NCBI GenBank assembly: GCA_949128115.1
Contig: OX421961.1
Coordinates: forward strand, 89,139,277 to 89,203,276
DNA: 64,000 nucleotides
Reading direction: 5' to 3'
DNA from: Anaspis maculata
Taxonomy: Eukaryota > Arthropoda > Insecta > Coleoptera > Scraptiidae
Under the pieces are notes generated by a model. It was not told where the DNA came from. It ran no database searches and was given only the letters and a program-made list of their open reading frames with translations. The first letter of the stretch is position 1; every line of letters starts with the position of its first letter. A program made the translations under genes and the position numbers. Of this stretch, positions 23,365-33,783 are shown piece by piece.

Positions 23365-24059
23365 TATCTCACCTCGGCACGCCTTGGTAATATATTGAAT
23401 CCCTTGGCTGTGATGAGACGCTTTCCACCTCTGTATGTAATATATACTATTAAAAACAGTCATTTCAAAATCCTAAAATTCGATAAGTAACGTAGGTAGG
23501 TTCACTCCTACCGTGATTCTGGTCGGCTGTGAGATTTTGTTTCTGAGTTTCCAAATCTGAAATTTGCAAATTGTCTAGAATTTGACAGTTGCATGGTTCC
23601 ACTGATATTTGAGATTCAAGCTTGCGGTGTCATAATTTGATAAAGTCGTCAAAAATAATTATGGTTCCAATATCCAAACCTATGAAAGTACATGATTGTG
23701 TCCAAAAAAATTTATTAGGCCTAAGTATACAGAGTTTTTCACAAGGAAACATTTTTCTACAGACTTCAATCTAGCTGGATCGTCGTGTTGTCTCGAATGG
23801 GTTATAGATACGGTTATTTTTTTCTCATTCCTTTTCCAAGTCTTCTCAGATCTGGAGGGAAAACATCATCTGCCAGCACAGATAACCCATACCAATAATT
23901 GAAATTCATCACACTGTTACACTGCGTCGTATTCTATATGAGGCATTCTGCATTCCTTCAATATCGTTATCGCCCATTATAAAGGTCAATCGCATCCACG
24001 GACGTCTGCATGCAAGACATGCATAGGAGCACAGGACTATAGAGGTTAGTGATGCCGTC

Positions 24060-24188
24060 GAGACCGAGACTTGTCTCGTCTCGTCTCGTCTCGTCTCGTC
24101 TCGAAATTTCAAGACGAGACTGGCCTCGTGTCTCGTCTCGTCTCGTCTCGTCTCGTCTCGAAATTTCGAGACGAGACGAGACGTCTCG
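24060..24188. repeat. (TCTCG)n pentamer array, left
   Basis: Two runs of TCTCG units, each ending in GAAATTTC, followed by inverted CGAGA units, so the array is also a local palindrome. The matching right-hand array is at about 25940-26023. Confidence 0.85.
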
Positions 24189-24915
24189 AGTATTCAAGGT
24201 GGATTTCCAAGTGGCACGGTTTTTTCCAATTTATGTTTGTCACTTACCTTGAACCTTTTGACACGTACTTGTCTTGTCATCCACAATGAAGTTAATTATA
24301 ATAGACGAATTTTACTTCAATTTTTGTAAATTTGAGGTCAGTCTGTTTGAAAATTTATGTTTTTACAACTCACCCTATGTCATACAAAAAAAAACTCGTG
24401 GCAAAAAAAAATGGTTTTAAACTTTTTTTCGAGGTTTATGGCTTAGGTACCCTGTATAGAAAGTAGGAATTTAGTACATATCCAGTGGTTGATATTTTTT
24501 ACTAATGATTCTGCCATAAGCAGTTTACTAAAATATTCCGAAATAACAAAACTAGAAGGGATCGAAGGACCACCCTTTGACCCTTCATAACTTCAAAAAT
24601 AGAAGTCAAAGATTTTTTTCATGATTTTTTTTTTGTACTGTCGGAATGCGTTACTTTTGAGACACCTGTATACAGGGTGATTCAAAAGTGTCGGACCAAC
24701 TTGAAGGTGCGTTAGATGGGGGTGTGGTGGAGTGCTGGAAAGTTGTTGAAAAAATTCTATGTCTTCTAATTGCGAAGTTATGGACGGACAACAGTTGGTT
24801 CTTCGATCGCTTCTATTTTCGTTGTTTCAAAAGGTTTTAGTGAACTGCGTTTATGGAATAACAATGAGTACGAAAAATCAACCTCTAAATCTGCAAAGAA
24901 TCTCTGTTCTGTATA

Positions 24916-25094
24916 CAGGGTGAGCCATGAATCCTGAAAATTATTTTTTTCTAAAAGTGCCTGAGAACAGCCATATTGGTCCCATAGCCTATGTAGAGCA
25001 CAATAAAACTATGGAACACAATTTATTTAATTAGAATTCTCTTGCTTCTGGTTTTTTAGAAAAAATAAATTCTTGTAGTTTACGATTCACCCTG
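24916..25094. mobile_element. ~180-bp CAGGGTG-type MITE, TA duplication
   Basis: CAGGGTGAGCCATGAATCCT with TTTTTCTAAAA inside pairs with TTTTTTAGAAAAAA ... TTACGATTCACCCTG at the right. TA flanks both ends (24914-24915, 25095-25096). Confidence 0.6.
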
Positions 25095-25427
25095 TATATA
25101 AAGCAGAAATTCAATACAAATTCACATGTGCATGAAGCTAACAGATATAGGGCAAGGAAGTGAAATATTTGTGATAATAAAATGAATATTGCAATTCTTA
25201 AAGAAAAGTTTGATCCAGCATTTCACCCACACCCTTTGGGTGAGTTGGTGAATGCAGTGAATGCTTTGTGGGTAAGATGGTGACCCGTAAATCACAGTGT
25301 TTTAACAGAATAGATAACATATAGGTGTCACATCGGATAACAATTTTACTTTTTAACCTTAAGTTTTTTAATTTTAGGTAAGAAAATCACCGTCTCACCT
25401 CTATTCACCATCACTCCCCGAATTACC

Positions 25428-25688
25428 CTAAAACAGTAAGCTGAAAATAGATAATGAAGACGTCTTAGAGACGGGCAGCTTTTTTTGAACTTGGAAAACA
25501 TTTTGACATTTACCTTTTGAAATGCCAAACACCTGACCTACTCTATGCTTTTGAACATCATTTTGCACCCAGCCTACCAAATTGCGTGCATATCGTGGAT
25601 GTTCCGATGCTTCTGTGATGGGTAAAAATTTCGCAGTTCTATTTTTTTTTCTGCGTGTTTGATAAGAAGAAGTGTGATATTGATTCAT
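25428..25688 (-). CDS. unidentified 86-codon frame, possible helix-turn-helix fragment
   Basis: I do not recognise this protein. The N-terminal part is basic (SSYQTRRKKNRTAKF). A later segment (ARNLVGWVQNDVQKHRVGQV followed by FGISKGKC) has the look of a transposase-type helix-turn-helix. A GT donor-like site (AAAAG/GTAAATG) falls right after ISKG, so the frame could be an exon end. It lies within the pentamer-bounded element 24048-26033, where a transposase remnant would be expected. The similarity is weak and the call may be wrong. Confidence 0.25.
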   Translation of the reverse strand: MNQYHTSSYQTRRKKNRTAKFLPITEASEHPRYARNLVGWVQNDVQKHRVGQVFGISKGKCQNVFQVQKKLPVSKTSSLSIFSLLF

Positions 25689-26045
25689 TATTATATTTAG
25701 ATGAGCGTAAGGAATTCAAAATAAAGTTAAAAAAAATATAGTTGCCATTTGAAAAACAAAAGTTGACTGTCAGTGCTCAGAAGCATAATGATAAAAAAAT
25801 TATTTTCAACTAGCAAATCACAGAAGACATTATACCATTTACCTAAGCTGGTTTTTGAGTTTTGAAGATCGGATAATGAATAACGATACTACAGCGGTGG
25901 CCGTTTTTCATGCACTCCTCTGTATATAAATCGAGACTTTTTGAGACGAGACGAGACGAGACAAGACGAGACTTTTAGACCTCGAGACGAGACTACCCTT
26001 AAGTCTCGTCTCGTCTCGTCTCGCGGCATCACTAGAGGTCTGATC

Positions 26046-26560
26046 AGCAATTTATAGGACTAAGTGTGAGGAACAACGTCAACTTACTTCTAGCAGCCAA
26101 TATAGATTACCAATCACACTTTATCATACACATCTTTGGATTAGTTTCATGTCTTGGAACATCTTCGAAGATTGGTAAATAAATCTACAACGTAAGGAAT
26201 ATGCGATATTCAGCGCAAATATCACTGCAATGAAATGATAGACAGCTTATGTCATCAAATGTCAGTTGTTGCACATCATTGAAAGCCTGCTAAAGATCTC
26301 TTCTCAGCATATTTCAAATAAATCTTCAACTTTTCTTCTGTCACAAATTATGGGGTGTCAAAATTTGATTTGGGTCTCTACATTAGTGTCGATATTGTTT
26401 GACGGATGTCAACCAAAATGACATCCGTCATACCGATACCTCCACATGTGATGTGTGGGACGTAGTTAGAGGTGAAAGTGAGATTGGCGACAAGATCTGA
26501 TGTCGATTGAAAATGTTACTAGATACATACAGGAAATGACAGACAGCTTTTGTCATCAAA
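26046..26560. other. direct repeat and a short hairpin
   Basis: GACAGCTTATGTCATCAAATG (shown to 20: GACAGCTTATGTCATCAAAT, 26242) returns about 300 bp later as GACAGCTTTTGTCATCAAAT, with the bases after it also similar (TTGTTGCA, CTGCT), so a ~100-bp segment is duplicated. Between them, GACGGATGTCA / TGACATCCGTC (26401-26429) forms an 11-bp stem with a short loop. Confidence 0.5.
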
Positions 26561-27462
26561 TGTGTTACTTGTTGCATATTTTTGAAAATCTGCTGAATTT
26601 CTTGAGTCATACTTAACCAACAGATGTTTTTTTGTGAAATGTCAAGACGAATACAGGAGAACCCCAGTTGGTATGCAATCAACTCTGGTGTTCCCCAAGG
26701 AAGCGTCCTGAGACCAATCGCAGATCTACAAAAACTTAGGAGAACTGAAATTGATGCTATACCTTTGCCAAACGACACCGCATTGCAGTCCATGCTAATC
26801 CGACAATAACATAGTGCTACGAATTTCGCGTACGGGTTCGAATATAATTGAGACGATCGATCGTTTTAAACACACACTGTTTATTACTGCGTACTACAAT
26901 AACTACACCCAACAATCATCTACTTAGAATTATCGCTGTGATTACTACTCGCTTTCAATCCGCTCGCTACCACTTCGCATTCCAATTCAATACTGCCCGT
27001 GAGCTGACGGTTGATGCCTTTACAGGCCTCCAAATAGTGTTCCCGAACTTTTCAATCTTTTCATCATCTTCCAGCAAACTCGACAGTGACCCAGCATACG
27101 ATTTTCCAGGCTACTCCCGAATGATCCCATCCATACATTTCGCGTATAATTCTGCCGTGATGTAGAGCCGGCGCCGCCGCCAAATGGACAGATGTGCCTT
27201 AATCAGGCGTTGGAGTCTCCATGTATTTCAATGCCATCGAGTTTACTCTAGAAATGTCCAGAGCTCCGCGCATTTGTACACTGCGGCTGTGGAAGAGTGT
27301 AGAAATATCGCGTGTTTCCAGATTGCACGGGCATCGCCACTCGTAACAATAGCAAAAAATCTGCAGGCGGGTTTGAACGAAATACAGAAATGGATGAGAA
27401 AATGTAGGGCCAGGGTTAACACCAACGAGAAGAAATCGGTTCATGTCATGTGATGATTTCAT
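26560..27462 (+). pseudogene. jockey-like LINE reverse-transcriptase fragment, interrupted
   Basis: The plus strand encodes YAINSGVPQGSVL at about 26670-26712, the hallmark of the finger/palm region of non-LTR reverse transcriptases. It is followed after a short internal deletion by NDTALQS, in place of the usual (F)ADDTALLS catalytic segment. The frame then meets a solo LTR (26815-27348) and resumes at 27349 with IAKNLQAGLNEIQKWMRK and KSVHV, the thumb segment found in jockey-clade proteins. The two sides fit together once the LTR and one ATAG copy are ignored. The first catalytic Asp is changed (ADD to PND) and the coding region is truncated on both sides, so it is inactive. Confidence 0.8.
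26815..27348 (-). mobile_element. solo LTR (minus orientation) with ATAG target duplication
   Basis: Read on the minus strand the segment starts TGTTACGAGTGG and ends TTCGTAGCA, obeying the TG...CA rule, with AATAAA about 65 bp before its end. ATAG flanks it (26811-26814 and 27349-27352), and a 4-bp duplication fits Ty3/gypsy. It lies inside the LINE reverse-transcriptase fragment and its removal restores colinearity, which independently supports both edges. No internal retroelement region is present, so it arose by LTR-LTR recombination or is otherwise solo. Confidence 0.85.
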
Positions 27463-27641
27463 ACTGTTAGTTTGTGGGTGCTTGGTTATTGTATAGACAG
27501 GCTAATGACACTGGTGCCATTTTGAGATTTTACCCTGAATGGTCTATCAAGTACACATCAGTGAACCTATTTCGAGAACAAAAATTCCTATATTGTTTAT
27601 ACAAGTCCATATACGCAGATATATAAATATACTCGTACATA

Positions 27642-28943
27642 CAGGGTTATTCAAAAGTCCGGAATAAAATTCATAATTTTTTTCCATATTTATTTCGGAA
27701 AAAACCCTCGAACAGGTCGATTTCTAAAAACGGTAAGCCTTTTTTTCATGACATGTGTCATGTTCTACCGTCAACCCCCTAACCCCAAGCCACCCTTAGT
27801 ATTTTTTTTCAAATGGCACTCTATGGCTTGTGGGGGCTCGTTGGAAAGCTTGTCAAAAACTCTATTCAGATTTACCATTAAAAATCAGATCGGACGCTTC
27901 ACCATGAAGTTTTGAAGAACCCCAGTTTTACTTAACAGTCCGGAATAAAATTCAAAAGTTTTTTCCATATTTATTTCGGGAAAAACGCTCGAACAGGTCG
28001 GTTTCTAAAAACGGTAAGCCGTTTTTTCATGACACGTGTCATGTTCTACCGTCAACCCCCTAACCCCAAGCCACCCTTAGTATTTTTTTTCAAATGGCAC
28101 TCTATGGCTTGTGGGGGCTCGTTGGAAAGCTTGTCAAAAACTCTATTCAGATCTACCATTAAAAATCAGATCGGACGCTTCACCATGAAGTTTTGAAGAA
28201 CCCCAGTTTTACTTAACAGTCCGGAATAAAATTCAAAAGTTTTTTCCATATTTATTTCGGGAAAAACGCTCGAACAGGTCGGTTTCTAAAAACGGTAAGC
28301 CGTTTTTTCATGACACGTGTCATGTTCTACCATCAACCCCCTAACCCCAAGCCACCAAAGGCTTGTGTGGGCTCGTTTGAAAGCTTGTCAAAACTTCATG
28401 GTAGAGCGTCCGATCTAATTTTCAATGGTAGATCTGAATAGAGTTTTTGACAAGCTTCCCAACGAGCCCCCACAAGCCATAAGGTGCCATTTGAAAAAAA
28501 ATACTAAGGGTGGCTTGGGGGTAGGGGGTTGACGGTAGAACATGACACGTGTCATGAAAAAACGGCTTACCGTTTTTAGAGATCGACCTGTTCGAGCGTT
28601 TTTTCCGAAGTAGATATGGAAAAAAAATATGAATTTTATTCCGGACTGTCAAGTAAAATTGGGGTTTCTCAAAACTTTATGGTGAAGCGTCCGATCCAAT
28701 TTTCAATGGTAGATCTGAATAGAGTTTTTAATGAGCTTTCCGACGAGCCCCCACAAGCCATAGGGTGCTATTTGAAAAAAAAAAACTAAGGGTGGCTTGG
28801 GGTTAGGGGGTTGACGGTAGAACATGACACGTGTCATGAAAAAGCGGCTTACCGTTTTTAGAAGTCGACCGGTTCGAGCGTTTTTTCCGAAATAAATATG
28901 GAAAAAAATTATGAATTTTATTCCGGACTTTTGAATAACCCTG
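27642..28943. mobile_element. 1.3-kb foldback built from 281-bp tandem units, TA duplication
   Basis: CAGGGTTATTCAAAAGTCCG (27642) and CGGACTTTTGAATAACCCTG (to 28943) are the ends, flanked by TA (27640-27641, 28944-28945). On the left the unit starting GTCCGGAATAAAATTC repeats at 27657, 27938 and 28219, an exact 281-bp period, with the third unit cut near 28395. Then the same unit continues in reverse orientation, with a ~282-bp period (CCGGAC at 28641 and 28923). No protein is encoded. Confidence 0.9.
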
Positions 28944-29246
28944 TATACTATTATCTAGATCTATCGGCATCGGATCTCTACCTATAAGGAGCCACTATTT
29001 TACTTTCGTCTCGATCCGCGCAGCAGCCGGCAAGTTGGGTCATTCTGATTTAGCGCAACATTCGCCATATGCAATTGATTATGGTGGATGTGCCTGGCTA
29101 TTCAATCAGCAAAAGCATCCAAAACCGCAAAACCCATAGTCCCATACTGAATGGTGCGATTCTTTAAAAAATAACATTCCATAAAGGCTGTGTTACGTTG
29201 TTATTGCCTAGGCAACAGTCAGTGGCTGACAGGAATTTTTACATAA

Positions 29247-29388
29247 TAGCTGTATTACACTACACAATTTCTTGTACAATTTCTTGAACAATCTGCCAAA
29301 ATAGTGTCAAAAAAACAATGAACTTGATTGTTCAACTGACAAATTGTACAAGAAATTGTACAAGAAATTGTGTTGTGTAATACAGCTA
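29247..29388. mobile_element. Harbinger-like MITE, copy 2, TAA duplication
   Basis: TAGCTGTATTACACTACACA (29247) pairs with GTGTTGTGTAATACAGCTA (to 29388), with TAA on both sides (29244-29246, 29389-29391). It is the intact relative, in reverse orientation, of the element at 1265-3263, with internal TTCTTGTACAA units and the AACAATGAACTTGATTGTT block shared. Confidence 0.85.
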
Positions 29389-29465
29389 TAACAGAGCTAT
29401 GAAATCTTATTTTTTCACAGAATAGCACCATTACTTGTTCAAGGAAGACTCCAATATCCGATCAG

Positions 29466-29800
29466 ACATCGAACCTAAAGAATGGTGGATGCTCTCCATA
29501 AAGGATTCTGCAAAAATACGTACGTGCGTGGAAGTTCCATATAAGTTTCATATCTCACGTTCCAACAGAGACCCCAGTCTCGATTGGACGACGAACCTGC
29601 GTGAATGGTGGAGGTGCTAATGCGATTTGCATTGGTTTCAAATTATATAAAAATCTGACATAAAGCTCAAGTTTGATGGAGGTCCAAGTCGCGAGTGGAT
29701 GACAAACCTGCGTGAATGGTGGAGGCGCTTATGCAATTTGTATCCGATGATATGAAAATCTGGCGTTGAGCTCAAATTTGGTGGAGGTGCCACAGACTCA
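29466..29800 (+). repeat. degenerate tandem repeat, ~111-bp unit
   Basis: GACGAACCTGCGTGAATGGT (29591) recurs as GACAAACCTGCGTGAATGGT (29701), and the downstream bases follow in order (GTGGAGG, AAATCTG, GAGCTCAA/AAGCTCAA, TGGTGGAGGT). A more diverged unit starts near 29466 (ATCGAACCTAAAGAATGGTG). No coding meaning is apparent. Confidence 0.65.
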
Positions 29801-31365
29801 AAAGGTGAAGTCTTGCAATACCCTATAATCTCACCATATTCATAAAATGTTAGAAGGTATGACTATAGGTCTGCTTGTACGACTCATAACAGGAGCGATC
29901 CCCAGGAATAGTGTTTTGTGCCGACAAATGCGGTAAATCGTGTATCCGTGTATACGGCCGTGTGCGAGCTTTTGTGTGTGTTTATAGATCTCTCGGTCCC
30001 CACTCCAAAAAACAATCGAATGCAGCATCCATATCATATGGTCCAAACACGGCCCTGGGACCAGCGGCCCTCCCCCTTAAGTAAACAACCAATCAGAGAC
30101 CGGCCTGATAAAATCATGGGACCATAAAGCTATGCATGTACATGCTACATGCGTGTTTGTTCGGTTTCGTCTTCGATTTGCTGCACGTCGGCATTCGGCC
30201 ATTGAAACACAAAACGGGAGAGAGACGTCGCATGGTGTAGCCGCTGGAAGCGAACATGGAAATTAGATGGGTGCGTGCTGGCCACATTAATGCAGCACAT
30301 GAATTTTTAATATGCCCAGTTACGAGGGATTTTTCATGTCATGTTGTCTGGAAAAGTTGGTTTTTACGTGTGCTGGTAATTTTGTATGTTGAGTTTCGGT
30401 AATAAAACATTAACATTTTTGTGTTACATTAGGCTCCACAAAGAGGTTGTGCAGCGCGCGCTTATGAAATCAATTAATTTTCGGCTTTGTGATGGCGGCA
30501 GTTAAATATGACATCCACTTACTCATTCTCTAACATTCTCATTTCAACAGATCTAACAAAAAAAAATTACACTTCATAGGAAATGGAGAATACCCGCTCA
30601 AATTTGGTAAGGGCTGTTTAGCTCAGCGCAACCGCTGGAATTCACTTATTGCCCGTTCGTCCATCCGTCCGTCCATCCGCCTGTCTTGTTGTTATAAACT
30701 CCTTCTAAACGAAAAGTCGTAGCGGTATCGTTTTTTTTTGCAAATTATTGCTGCTTTTCTGCGGATTGGAATAGGCCGGGAATAGGCATGAGAAAATCTA
30801 TTATCTAGAGAACTGCGCAAGTGCGCAAGTACTGTTGAAGTATTGGACTTGGACTATAAGCACAGTATAAATAGTTTTCAATAAATGCAAGAGTAACCTC
30901 TGTCTTCACAGTCTCGTTAATGCGATGCTGCTCCGAATAAGTCAAATGACAGAAGTATATAACGGAATCCATCCCTGGTGAAACCTTGAAAAGTCTCATT
31001 GCCTAACGTGAGGCCGTATAATCACAAACTTAAACAGAACACGAAGTACCATTAGGGAAGTTGCGATGTCTTAGTGTTCATGGATATATCATTTGTAATC
31101 GGCTTATTAACGGCCATAAGTAACATTAAAATCAAGGGTTTAGTATTTACTCTGCGCAACACAAACTCAAGTTTCTTATTATTAGGTGACTGGTTTATCT
31201 ATTTGTTTTATAGCACAAGGTATTATAGTAGTATTCGCCATCTCGCAATTTCTCGTTGGAGACTGCAAATTACATCTCAAACTTGATTTACCTATATTAT
31301 ATATGCAGGAAGCTATAGAAAATTTCAGTTTGTATACTTACCTATATTTATACATACCCACCTTA
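29801..31365. other. unassigned stretch
   Basis: Contains the (GTCC/ATCC)n-bearing relative of the 10.6-kb repeat at about 30630-30720. Nothing else is recognisable; the frames at 31074-31512 end in the foldback that begins at 31368. Confidence 0.35.
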
Positions 31366-31983
31366 TACAGGGTTTCCCGTTTTTCAACGCTCACTATGGG
31401 TATCTCGGAAACGGTAAGAGATACAAAGTCGGTTAAATTACAAAAAAGTTGCCCAATTTTATTACTATCTCAAATATGTCAAAATATCCAAGATATCTTC
31501 GGTCATTTCTGAAATATCCCTAAAAAACTGAAAAATGCCGAATTCGAAAATTTCAAATCACTTCTTTATTATGACAGCTATCAGTTTGAAAACTGGTATT
31601 CTGACATTTTTGAAGGTCCTTGATCGACGGACGGTCATATTTTTTCCCTACGCCTACTAGTTTTTGAGATATGACAGTTAACTTAATTTTTTCTTATGGA
31701 CACCATATTATTTCTCCACCCCATAAAACTCACCTTTTCTTTTTCTTTACAAAGATATAAGACACTTGTAGCATTTTTGTCAAAATAACCTATAAAAATT
31801 GGAAAAACCATTTCTGGGGCGAAAAAATCTAGTTACCGGTTCGGTTGCCATGCTCTCGTGACAGAATAACAATGGCATCCGGTTGCCATGGTCGGTTGAT
31901 TTTGGAAAAAGTTGGGTTACATTCCGTTTTTATGCATTTGATAATGATGATAAATAAAAAGAAAACAAATACAAAACCAAGTA

Positions 31984-32281
31984 TAACACAAAATAACATT
32001 GCAATAAACATTTATATTTTACAATTACTCGAAATGGAGTCTAGTTTTCGAGGAACGCTCCAACATCAAATTTATGGTTCATGACAGAACATTCCAAAGC
32101 AACTAAGAGCTGGAAGCAAGGAGTTGATGATGCGTTTCAGTCAATTAACCCGCACGATATCAGCGCAGCCGTTGAAAATATGGCTAAAAGGCACACAACT
32201 CTGCACAGAGCAAAATGGACTCCATTTCGAGTAATTGTAAATTATAAATGTTTATTGCTAATGCGATGTTATTTTGTGTTA
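31984..32281. mobile_element. 298-bp TA-flanked element with 57-bp inverted ends, nested in the foldback arm
   Basis: TAACACAAAATAACATTGCA ... ACTCGAAATGGAGT (31984-32040) pairs with ACTCCATTTCGAGTAATTGT ... ATTTTGTGTTA (32219-32281). TA is duplicated (31982-31983, 32282-32283); the empty TA is at 32645-32646 in the other arm of the host foldback. The loop holds protein-like sequence. Confidence 0.85.
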
Positions 32282-32302
32282 TACCGAGGGTTCATAAATT
32301 AA
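32081..32302 (+). pseudogene. possible C-terminal tail of a DDE transposase in the loop of the nested element
   Basis: The frame runs through the element's loop and into its right terminal repeat. Residues about 10-35 (SWKQGVDDAFQSINPHDISA, then AVENMAKR) resemble the helical segment found after the catalytic domain of many Tc1/mariner-type transposases: 'F..I.P..I..AV..M..R'. There is no catalytic region and no upstream part, so if the similarity is real this is the last ~50 residues left after internal deletion. A chance frame cannot be excluded. Confidence 0.35.
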
Positions 32303-33328
32303 ATGGGTCAAGGGTGCCTGTGGATTCAAAAACGTCTGTCGAAACTAGCGTAATCCTTTTGTAATAAATTTGTCAAACTTTGACAAGTTACGTCCCATAT
32401 TATTGATTTCTGATCTGCCATAAGTGCACGAGAATACTTCAAGTTCGAAAATACTCCTCGATCATGTAGGTTTAGTGCCCTGCCGTGAAAACCACATTTA
32501 AAATGTCCCGAAAACAAAAACTGCGACGGGTTTGACAAATTACGATAACCAAAAAATTACAGACATCAAATGAACGATGCTAGTTCCGACGGATGTTTTC
32601 AAACTCATAGGCACCCTTGACCCATTTAATTTATGAACGCTCGGTACTTGGTTTTGTATTTGTTTCATTTTTATTTATTATCATTATCAAATACATACAT
32701 GAAAACGGAATGTAACCCAACTTTTTCCAAAATCAACCGACCATGGCAACCGAATGCCATTGTTATTATGTCACGAGAGCATGGCAACCGAACCGGTGAC
32801 TAGATTTTTTCGCCCCAGAAATGGTTTTTCCCATTTTTATAGGTTATTTTGACAAAAATGCTACAAGTGTTTTATATCTTTGTAAAGAGAAAGAAAAGGT
32901 GAGTTTTATGGGGTGGAGAAATAATATACTGTCCATAAGAAAAAATAAAGTTAACTATCATATCTCAAAAACTAGTAGGCGTAGGAAAAAATTATGACCG
33001 TCAGTCGATCAAGGACCTTGAAAAATGTTGGGATACCAATTTTCAAATTGATAGCTGTCATAATAAAGAGGTGATTTGAAATTTTCGAATTCGTCATTTT
33101 TCAGTTTTTTTGGGATATTTCAGAAATGATCGAAGATATCTTGGATATCTTGACATATTTGAGATAGTCATAAAATTGCGCAACTTTTTTGTAATTTAAC
33201 CGACTTTGTATCTCTTACCGTTTCCGAGATACCCATAGTGAGCGTTGAAAAACGGGACACCCTGTATAGGATGTCCCAGGAATAATAAAAGAAAAAAATG
33301 GATACCCCATGTCATTTCATGACTCTAT

Positions 33329-33493
33329 AGGTGCGTTCAGTCAGCTTATTTAGCCGCAATTTTAATTTTAGCCGTAAGCGCTGCATCGCTTATTGGCTGT
33401 TCCGGGGAGGCTGGTTCATAAGAGCCAATGGGCGTCGCTGCGTTTGCGACTAAAATTAAAACTTGCGGCTAAATAAGCTGACTGAACGCACCT
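33329..33493 (+). mobile_element. 165-bp MITE, copy 1
   Basis: AGGTGCGTTCAGTCAGCTTA ... TTTAGCCGCAATTTTAATTT pairs with AAATTAAAACTTGCGGCTAA ... ATAAGCTGACTGAACGCACCT (segments shortened). A copy of identical length lies at 34904-35068 in the same orientation, differing at only about five positions. The target duplication is not clear. Confidence 0.85.
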
Positions 33494-33584
33494 TATGATT
33501 TTTTTTTGAAATTTCCTTTTGTACGACTCCTCTTAGCCTCCCTTGGGCTTTAAACCATTGGGTGAATTTTAGTTACTTGTAGCC

Positions 33585-33783
33585 TTCAGTAGAATGACTT
33601 TTTGGAGCAAAAATAAAGTGACAAGCTGGCGGGCTACGGCTACAGCTGGATGGCATCACCTGCAAAGTTTTGGTGCGAAACTATCAGCGGCCATCCGCCG
33701 TATCCTCCCAGCGCTCCGTCAACTTGTCACTTTATTTTGCTCCAAAAAGTCATTTTACTAAGAATAAAAATGAACGGGATATA
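33585..33783. mobile_element. ~0.2-kb MITE family, copy 2
   Basis: TTCAGTAGAATGACTTTTTG ... GTGACAAGCTGG pairs with CAACTTGTCACTTTATTTTG ... CCAAAAAGTCATTTTACT and is the relative of 17031-17243, same orientation, with the same GCGGCCATC block in the loop. Confidence 0.8.

Larger units (their letters stand above)
24048..26033. mobile_element. ~2-kb element bounded by GAGAC pentamer arrays
   Basis: AGTGATGCCG (24048) and CGGCATCACT (to 26033) are inverted ends. Each is followed inward by arrays of the pentamer TCTCG/CGAGA (24060-24188 and about 25940-26023), in inverted orientation overall. AGAGGT occurs just outside both ends, which is a possible target duplication. The interior contains several CAGGGTG/CACCCTG-type ends, including the small element 24916-25094, and a minus-strand frame at 25688-25428. 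The class is uncertain; a hAT-like element is possible. Confidence 0.6.
31368..33264. mobile_element. 1.9-kb foldback, CAGGGT ends, TA duplication, with a nested small element
   Basis: CAGGGTTTCCCGTTTTTCAA (31368) and TTGAAAAACGGGACACCCTG (to 33264) start long arms (for example GGTATCTCGGAAACGGTAAG at 31398, mirrored at about 33215). TA flanks both ends (31366-31367, 33265-33266). The left arm is broken at 31983 by the 298-bp element 31984-32281. The right arm shows the uninterrupted sequence CTCGGTACTTGG (32641-32650), giving a clean before/after comparison. Confidence 0.9.

Noticed and set aside
23967..24289. Frames rich in RRDETR/RLVSS on both strands
   Set aside because: Translations of the (TCTCG)n array, not genes.
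26826..26837. GGGTTCGAATAT resembling a tRNA T-loop
   Set aside because: No acceptor stem, D-arm or anticodon arm can be placed around it; it is inside the solo LTR.
27184..27325. Upstream part of the frame ending in the LINE thumb segment
   Set aside because: This part lies in the solo LTR, so the apparent N-terminus is an artefact of insertion.
30017..30122. Apparent inverted repeat GGTCC...GGCC / GGCC...GGGACC
   Set aside because: Pairing is limited to a few short blocks with mismatched spacing, within chance expectation.
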